Assembly: GCA_040773965.1 (NCBI GenBank)
Contig: JAXGVG010000064.1
Location: 1-9,725 of the forward strand
Source of the DNA: JAXGVG01 sp040773965
GTDB taxonomy: Bacteria > Pseudomonadota > Alphaproteobacteria > UBA9219
DNA length: 9,725 nucleotides
Direction: 5' to 3'
The position numbers and the translations under genes are program-made. The notes under the pieces are model-generated. The model was not told where the DNA came from, did not search any database, and saw only the letters and a list, made by a program, of their open reading frames with translations. Shown in pieces: positions 5,751-9,725 of the stretch; the stretch's first letter is position 1; every line of letters starts with the position of its first letter.

Positions 5751-7666
5751 CCCTTGGGCGGCGCGTTGTCCTTCGCCGGGTCGAGATTGACCTCGTAAAT
5801 CAGATAATCGTCAACCAAAGGAAACTCGAAGCGTTTGAGCCATTTTGGCGTTTCGCCTTTTAACAGCTGTTCGGCAAACGTCGCGTCCGTGTTGTCCGTT
5901 TTCTTTCCGGATTCGTCGAAGGCAACCGCACGCGCAGGCGGCACATAGAGCGAAGGAAGGGTGCGGCACAAAACGACAAGACCGACATTGCGGTCGCGCG
6001 CAATCCGTTTGGCCTCATCCGGATCGCTGGTGGAAAAAAACCGGGTCGAGTCAAGCAACCCCGACACATTTCCGTGATAAGGCGCGGCAATGGCCGAATG
6101 CGGGGTCAGATAGAGAATTTCCGGTCCGGCGTCGATCGAGTTCATGACGATGCGGCTCCGGTCGCCGTAATACTCCGGCAGCGTGAGGACATTCTTGAGA
6201 ATGGATCGGTCGCATCGATCCGGTATTGTACGGACCGGGAAAAGCAAAACGCCCTTGTTGAAGGGGCGGCTGTCGGCGGTGGCGGGAAGAAGAACCGCCG
6301 TTAAAGGTCCCACAAGGAGGATGAGGCTTATCTCGGCCGCAAAAAGCTTGCGCGCGCGCCAGCGCGTTGCCGCCCAGGCAAGGCCGCGCCGAAGCATCTC
6401 CGTCAGGGGCAAGATGGCGAAAAGAGAGGAATAGACGATGAACCTCATTTGGTAAAAAACGCTCAACACAATGGCCGTCGAGAGCAGAAGCAGGTTGAGC
6501 AGCCAAAACCATGCCGTCTCGCTTTTTTTATTGCGAAGGATAAAGTGGACGCAGGCCGCAAGGCCGGTCAGGGGAAAGAGAAGCCGGAGAACAACAGCCG
6601 CCCATGACGGTTCGGTGGTCATGAGCGGCGAGGCCTCCATGATATGGTTGAACATAAGGGCGGTGATTCTTTCATCGACGGCGCCGTAGGGTCCGGCGAG
6701 CAATTCGGGAAAGCGCAGGAAGAAAAAGCAGGCCGATGCGGCGGCAAGAACCAGGCCGGTTGCAACTCTTACCCCGTCGAAACGCGATTGCGAGGCAAGG
6801 GCGACGCCCGCGCAGCAAACCGCGATTTGGCCCGCCAGGATGACGTAGATGATCGAGAAGCTGATTGTAACCGGATCGAACCATGCATCCGGCCTTTTGG
6901 TGACGAAAAGGAACAGGGCGCTGGCGACATAAAGCGTAAGGCCGAACACAAGGCCGATGCGCGCCGTTACGCGGCCCCTGAGCATCATCCATAAACCGAC
7001 CCAGGATGTCAGAAGTAAAAGCCATGGAAGGATTTCAAGCGCTACCGCCTGTCCGAGGGCGAGGAAGAATCCGGCGCCGACGCCCCAAATAAGGATTTCC
7101 GGTTTTTGCATCATGCGCAAGACGCAGCCAAAGGCGAGCGCGACGATTAAGGCGATAAGGCCATGATGATCGATTTGTCCGGGCGAAAACTTGAACATTA
7201 AGGATACGGCGAAAAGCGAAACATATGCCGTTGCGCGCGTCCATTCCCGTGGCATGAAGCTTTCGGCCAGCCAGCGCGCGGTCATAAGAAACGCGGCGAA
7301 CAGAACCAGAGGCCAAACGGTCGCCGTAATCGTCGAAGCGCCGATCCACCCGAAGCCGGCAAAACGCAGAAGCATTATCAGCGCCGCCATCGGCAATTCC
7401 GTGATGCGCGAGAAATGGATGGGCACGCCTTCGGGGGGATTTAACCGGTGCTGGACGGTGTCGAACCAGCTTTGCCCTTTCAGCCAGTCCATCGTATGGG
7501 TCAAATACATGTAATCGTCCGGATCCGGAAACTCGCCGTTCAGAATCGGGCTTTGGGGGTGGACAAGAAAGCTCCACGCAAAGTAAAGCCAGATAACGGC
7601 GCCAAGACCTATAAAGGGAGGCTTGAATATGGCGGCGACGCCGCGCAGGAGTTTGGAGGAGGCCAT
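5729..7666 (-). CDS. Polytopic membrane protein, probable GT-C fold glycosyltransferase
   Basis: A 645-residue integral inner-membrane protein with about a dozen hydrophobic helices between residues 15 and 460, then a soluble, presumably periplasmic C-terminal domain (about 465-645). After the first helix comes a loop with the acidic motif DPDDYMYL (48-55) and then GQSWFDTVQHRLNPPEGV (64-81). This fits GT-C enzymes such as oligosaccharyltransferases and lipid-linked sugar transferases, which carry a catalytic or metal-binding acidic motif in the first external loop. Other notable stretches are GQIDHHGL (163-170), GPYGAVDERI (325-334) and QMRFIVY (406-412). The C-terminal SAIAAPYHGN segment recalls STT3/PglB-like C-terminal regions. 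The donor, which in GT-C enzymes is usually a polyprenyl-linked sugar, and the acceptor are unknown. No glycan genes adjoin it. The ATG at 7664-7666 is the only reasonable start, but its Shine-Dalgarno is poor. The function is inferred from topology and motifs, not proven. Confidence 0.75.
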   Translation of the reverse strand: MASSKLLRGVAAIFKPPFIGLGAVIWLYFAWSFLVHPQSPILNGEFPDPDDYMYLTHTMDWLKGQSWFDTVQHRLNPPEGVPIHFSRITELPMAALIMLLRFAGFGWIGASTITATVWPLVLFAAFLMTARWLAESFMPREWTRATAYVSLFAVSLMFKFSPGQIDHHGLIALIVALAFGCVLRMMQKPEILIWGVGAGFFLALGQAVALEILPWLLLLTSWVGLWMMLRGRVTARIGLVFGLTLYVASALFLFVTKRPDAWFDPVTISFSIIYVILAGQIAVCCAGVALASQSRFDGVRVATGLVLAAASACFFFLRFPELLAGPYGAVDERITALMFNHIMEASPLMTTEPSWAAVVLRLLFPLTGLAACVHFILRNKKSETAWFWLLNLLLLSTAIVLSVFYQMRFIVYSSLFAILPLTEMLRRGLAWAATRWRARKLFAAEISLILLVGPLTAVLLPATADSRPFNKGVLLFPVRTIPDRCDRSILKNVLTLPEYYGDRSRIVMNSIDAGPEILYLTPHSAIAAPYHGNVSGLLDSTRFFSTSDPDEAKRIARDRNVGLVVLCRTLPSLYVPPARAVAFDESGKKTDNTDATFAEQLLKGETPKWLKRFEFPLVDDYLIYEVNLDPAKDNAPPKGKIKPRN

Positions 7667-7681
7667 GGCACGCTCAGAATC

Positions 7682-7701
7682 AGGTTGGTTACAGGCAACC
7701 T
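7682..7701. repeat. Inverted repeat AGGTTG-N8-CAACCT in the divergent intergenic region
   Basis: A perfect 6-bp inverted repeat with an 8-nt spacer lies 16 bp upstream of the membrane-protein ATG and about 105 bp upstream of the fhs ATG. It could be an operator half-site pair or a small hairpin. Nothing identifies a binding protein. A 6-bp repeat could also occur by chance. Confidence 0.3.
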
Positions 7702-7722
7702 ATCATTCTTAACCATACAGTA

Positions 7723-7779
7723 AAAGCCGATTGCGGAAACGGGGACAAGACGGCAAACTCGCCCCGCCATACCGGCTTT
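7723..7779 (+). promoter_or_regulatory. Nested inverted repeats, possible 5' leader structure of fhs
   Basis: AAAGCCG (7723-7729) can pair with CGGCTTT (7773-7779). Inside it, CGGGG (7740-7744) can pair with CCCCG (7762-7766) around a 17-nt loop. The two stems are nested and end 11 nt before the fhs Shine-Dalgarno, so the transcript leader could fold and influence translation. I do not recognise a known riboswitch; in particular I cannot match it to the tetrahydrofolate riboswitch classes. The pairing was found by eye and no energy was calculated. No clear sigma70 promoter was seen in 7667-7806. Confidence 0.3.
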
Positions 7780-7790
7780 CCGATTCAACC

Positions 7791-7796
7791 GAGGTG
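7791..7796 (+). promoter_or_regulatory. Shine-Dalgarno deciding the fhs start
   Basis: GAGGTG lies 10 nt before ATG 7807-7809 but only 1 nt before the in-frame GTG at 7798-7800, so the ATG is the workable start. The ATG also gives a 557-residue protein, within the usual family length, whereas the GTG would add three residues (M-I-P). Confidence 0.6.
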
Positions 7797-7806
7797 CGTG
7801 ATTCCC

Positions 7807-9480
7807 ATGGCTGAATTTCTCGACGACATTACCATTGCCCGCCAAACGCCACTGCTGCCGATCGAGGAAATCGGCGCAAAAATCGGCCTTCCGGCTTCGG
7901 CGCTTTACCGTTACGGGCCGCACAAGGCCAAGCTCGATCTGGATTACATCAACGGGCTGAAGCAACCGGCCAACGGCAAACTGATTCTGGTCACGGCCAT
8001 AAGTCCGACAACGGCGGGCGAAGGCAAGACGACGACCTCCATAGGCCTTGCGGATTCGATGGCGATGCTGGGTCACAAGACGATGTTGTGCTTGCGTGAG
8101 CCTTCACTGGGGCCCTGTTTCGGGATGAAGGGCGGCGCAACGGGGGGCGGCAAGGCCCAGGTTGCGCCCATGGACGAAATCAATTTGCATTTCACCGGCG
8201 ATTTTCACGCCATGACGTCGGCCAACAATCTGCTGGCGGCGATGCTCGACAATCATATCTATTGGGGCAACGCATTGGGCATCGATCCTTCCAAGGTTTC
8301 GTGGCGGCGCGTCGTGGACATGAACGACCGCGCGCTGCGGCATATTGTGGTGGCGCTCGGCAACAACGGGCAGGTGCGCGAGGACGGCTTCGACATTACC
8401 GTCGCTTCGGAAGTTATGGCCATTTTCTGCCTCGCCAACTCGCTGGCGGATCTTGAGGAAAGGTTCGGCAAAATCATCGTCGGACGGGGCTTTGACAAAA
8501 AATCCGTGATCGCCAGGGCCTTAAAGGCGGCGGCGCCCATGACGGCGCTTTTACGCGACGCGTTCCAGCCCAATCTGGTCCAGTCTCTGGAACACACGCC
8601 GGCCTTTGTGCACGGCGGGCCGTTCGCGAACATCGCGCACGGGTGCAATTCCCTGATCGCGACGAACACGGCGTTGAAGCTTGTGGATTATGTCGTGACC
8701 GAAGCCGGGTTCGGCGCGGACCTCGGCGCGGAGAAGTTCTTCAACATCAAATGCCGCCAGGCGGGGCTTAAACCGGCGGCGACGGTTGTCGTGGCCACGG
8801 TGCGCGCGCTTAAAATGCACGGCGGAGTCGCCAAGGCCGATCTGAAGGTCGAGAATGTCAAGGCCGTCAAGGCGGGGCTTGGCAACATGATCCGCCATGT
8901 GGAGAACATCCAGAAATTCGGCGTCCCGGTGGTGGTCGCGATCAATCACTTTACGGACGACACGGACGCCGAAATGGAGGTGATCGACGCGGCCTGCAAA
9001 AAGATGGGCGTGGCGGCGCATGTATGCCGTCATTGGGCCGACGGCGCGAAAGGCGACGTCGATCTGGCCAGGGAAGTCGTGAAAGTCGTTGACGGCGGCA
9101 AGGCGAAATTCAAGCCGTTGTATCCCGACTCCATGCCGCTTGTGGAGAAAATCCGCACCGTGGCGCGCGAGGTTTACCGTGCGAAGGATATCGACATAGC
9201 TCCCGCCGCCGCGCAAAAGCTGAAGCAGTTCGAGGCGGACGGGTTTGGCGAATTTCCGGTTTGCATGGCAAAGACGCAATACAGCTTTACGGCCGATCCC
9301 GCCGTGCGCGGCGCGCCGGACGATTTCACGGTGCCCATCCGCGACGTTCGTTTATCTTCCGGCGCGGGTTTTGTCGTCGCGCTGTGCGGCGAGATCATGA
9401 CGATGCCCGGCCTGCCGCGCGAACCGGCCGCCCACCGGATTTACGTCAGCGACAAGGGGCTGATTGAAGGGTTGTTTTAG
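7807..9480 (+). CDS. fhs: Formate--tetrahydrofolate ligase (10-formyl-THF synthetase)
   Basis: A 557-residue cytoplasmic enzyme that joins formate to tetrahydrofolate using ATP, giving 10-formyl-THF for one-carbon metabolism. It is full length for the family (about 556-560). The ATP-binding loop TTAGEGKTTT (68-77, K74) is followed by REPSLGPCFGMKGG (97-110), INLHFTGDFHA (125-135), GCNSLIATNTALKL (279-292), VVTEAGFGADLGAEKFFNIKC (296-316, the family's signature), ALKMHGGV (334-341), GNMIRHVENI (359-368) and the C-terminal GFVVALCGEIMTMPGLPREP block. One visible oddity is GGGKAQV at 113-119, where I remember most members having GGGYAQV. It is transcribed alone here: the upstream neighbour is divergent and the downstream neighbour convergent, so it is not in a folate operon within the window. 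The start is ATG 7807, chosen by Shine-Dalgarno spacing. Confidence 0.97.
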   Translation: MAEFLDDITIARQTPLLPIEEIGAKIGLPASALYRYGPHKAKLDLDYINGLKQPANGKLILVTAISPTTAGEGKTTTSIGLADSMAMLGHKTMLCLREPSLGPCFGMKGGATGGGKAQVAPMDEINLHFTGDFHAMTSANNLLAAMLDNHIYWGNALGIDPSKVSWRRVVDMNDRALRHIVVALGNNGQVREDGFDITVASEVMAIFCLANSLADLEERFGKIIVGRGFDKKSVIARALKAAAPMTALLRDAFQPNLVQSLEHTPAFVHGGPFANIAHGCNSLIATNTALKLVDYVVTEAGFGADLGAEKFFNIKCRQAGLKPAATVVVATVRALKMHGGVAKADLKVENVKAVKAGLGNMIRHVENIQKFGVPVVVAINHFTDDTDAEMEVIDAACKKMGVAAHVCRHWADGAKGDVDLAREVVKVVDGGKAKFKPLYPDSMPLVEKIRTVAREVYRAKDIDIAPAAAQKLKQFEADGFGEFPVCMAKTQYSFTADPAVRGAPDDFTVPIRDVRLSSGAGFVVALCGEIMTMPGLPREPAAHRIYVSDKGLIEGLF

Positions 9481-9725
9481 GGCAATAAAGTTTCGAGGTT
9501 GACCCTGTCATTTCTTAACCTTAACTGCCTTATCAGGCCGTTGGGCGTTTCGATTTCTTCGGGGTTGACCTTTCCCTTTACCTTTTTTTCGAAAAACCAG
9601 TCGCAGAAACTTTCCAGTTTATCCATCTCGATCCTTAAGGCGTCGAGGGGAGGGGGCCTCTCGGGGTAGGTCTTGCATTTGACAAGCAGGCCTTCCTTAT
9701 CGATCGAGCACTTTCTGGCAATCGA
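9477..9725 (-). CDS. Unrecognised protein, C-terminal fragment (82 residues)
   Basis: A reading frame on the minus strand is open from the window edge (9725) to a TAA at 9479-9477, giving the last 82 residues of a protein whose start is outside the window. The fragment is hydrophilic and protein-like: two Cys early (R-K-C-S and V-K-C-K-T), a proline run (YPERPPPLD), a predicted helix (RIEMDKLESFCDWFFEKKV), then KVNPEE and RVNLET, which echo each other (their codons share GTCAACCNCGAA). I recognise no family. There is no membrane segment or signal in the visible part. Several rarer codons (TTA, AGG, AGA, ATA) appear, somewhat unlike the neighbouring genes. The stop overlaps the fhs stop by 4 bp. 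The opposite strand frames in this region look like shadows, so the minus reading is preferred, but a real product is not proven. Confidence 0.55.
   Translation of the reverse strand, partial: SIARKCSIDKEGLLVKCKTYPERPPPLDALRIEMDKLESFCDWFFEKKVKGKVNPEEIETPNGLIRQLRLRNDRVNLETLLP

Noticed and set aside
7723..7779. A tetrahydrofolate riboswitch upstream of fhs
   Set aside because: The nested stems are real complementarity, but I cannot match the conserved loops of any known folate riboswitch, so only an unspecified leader structure is reported.
7798..7806. GTG at 7798 as the fhs start
   Set aside because: The Shine-Dalgarno GAGGTG would be 1 nt away, too close to work. The ATG at 7807 has a 10-nt spacing and gives the usual protein length.
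8551..9279. A 242-codon open frame on - opposite fhs
   Set aside because: It is the antisense shadow of a fully conserved part of Fhs and has no independent domain or ribosome binding site.
9481..9725. Plus-strand reading frame after fhs (open until a TAG near 9666)
   Set aside because: It has no start signal. Its Ser/Leu/Phe-rich product looks like the complement of the charged minus-strand frame, which stays open to the window edge.
1..9725. Mobile element, CRISPR, tRNA or phage signal
   Set aside because: No transposase or integrase motif, direct-repeat array, tRNA-like cloverleaf or att-like repeat was seen on either strand. All the space is taken by ordinary genes and two short intergenic gaps.

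Overview
The window is moderately GC-rich bacterial chromosome with densely packed genes. The gene content fits a Proteobacterium, most likely an alphaproteobacterium. This rests on the MaeB-type malic enzyme, on a large GT-C-like membrane protein of a kind I associate with alphaproteobacteria, and on a 7TM hybrid kinase paired with a REC-EAL protein. The taxonomic call is an inference, because there is no rRNA or other marker gene here. I see no mobile element, CRISPR array, tRNA or rRNA.

Layout from left to right: (1) the 3' end of a class IV (branched-chain type) aminotransferase on + (1-279). (2) A two-gene signalling operon on - (4274 down to 276). It encodes a 936-residue membrane hybrid histidine kinase, followed 15 nt later by a REC-EAL response regulator whose c-di-GMP phosphodiesterase residues all appear intact. 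(3) A 175-nt divergent intergenic region (4275-4449). (4) A single-domain malic enzyme on + (4450-5745). (5) A 645-residue polytopic membrane protein on -, probably a GT-C glycosyltransferase (7666 down to 5729). (6) A 140-nt divergent region (7667-7806) with inverted repeats. (7) Formate--tetrahydrofolate ligase, fhs, on + (7807-9480). (8) The 3' end of an unrecognised gene on - (9725 down to 9477), which runs out of the window.

Functionally this is a mix of core metabolism and one clear signalling module. The metabolic genes cover branched-chain amino acid transamination, malate to pyruvate, and formate entry into one-carbon folate metabolism. In the signalling module, the kinase senses something at or in the membrane and probably passes phosphate to its own receiver and to the REC-EAL partner, lowering c-di-GMP. 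The metabolic genes form no shared pathway cluster.

The most striking architectural feature is that all three convergent gene pairs overlap at their 3' ends (by 4, 17 and 4 bp), leaving no non-coding space for terminators. I did not find a convincing undescribed multi-gene system. The best leads are the kinase/REC-EAL pair, the orphan GT-C protein, the fhs leader structure and the unrecognised terminal gene.
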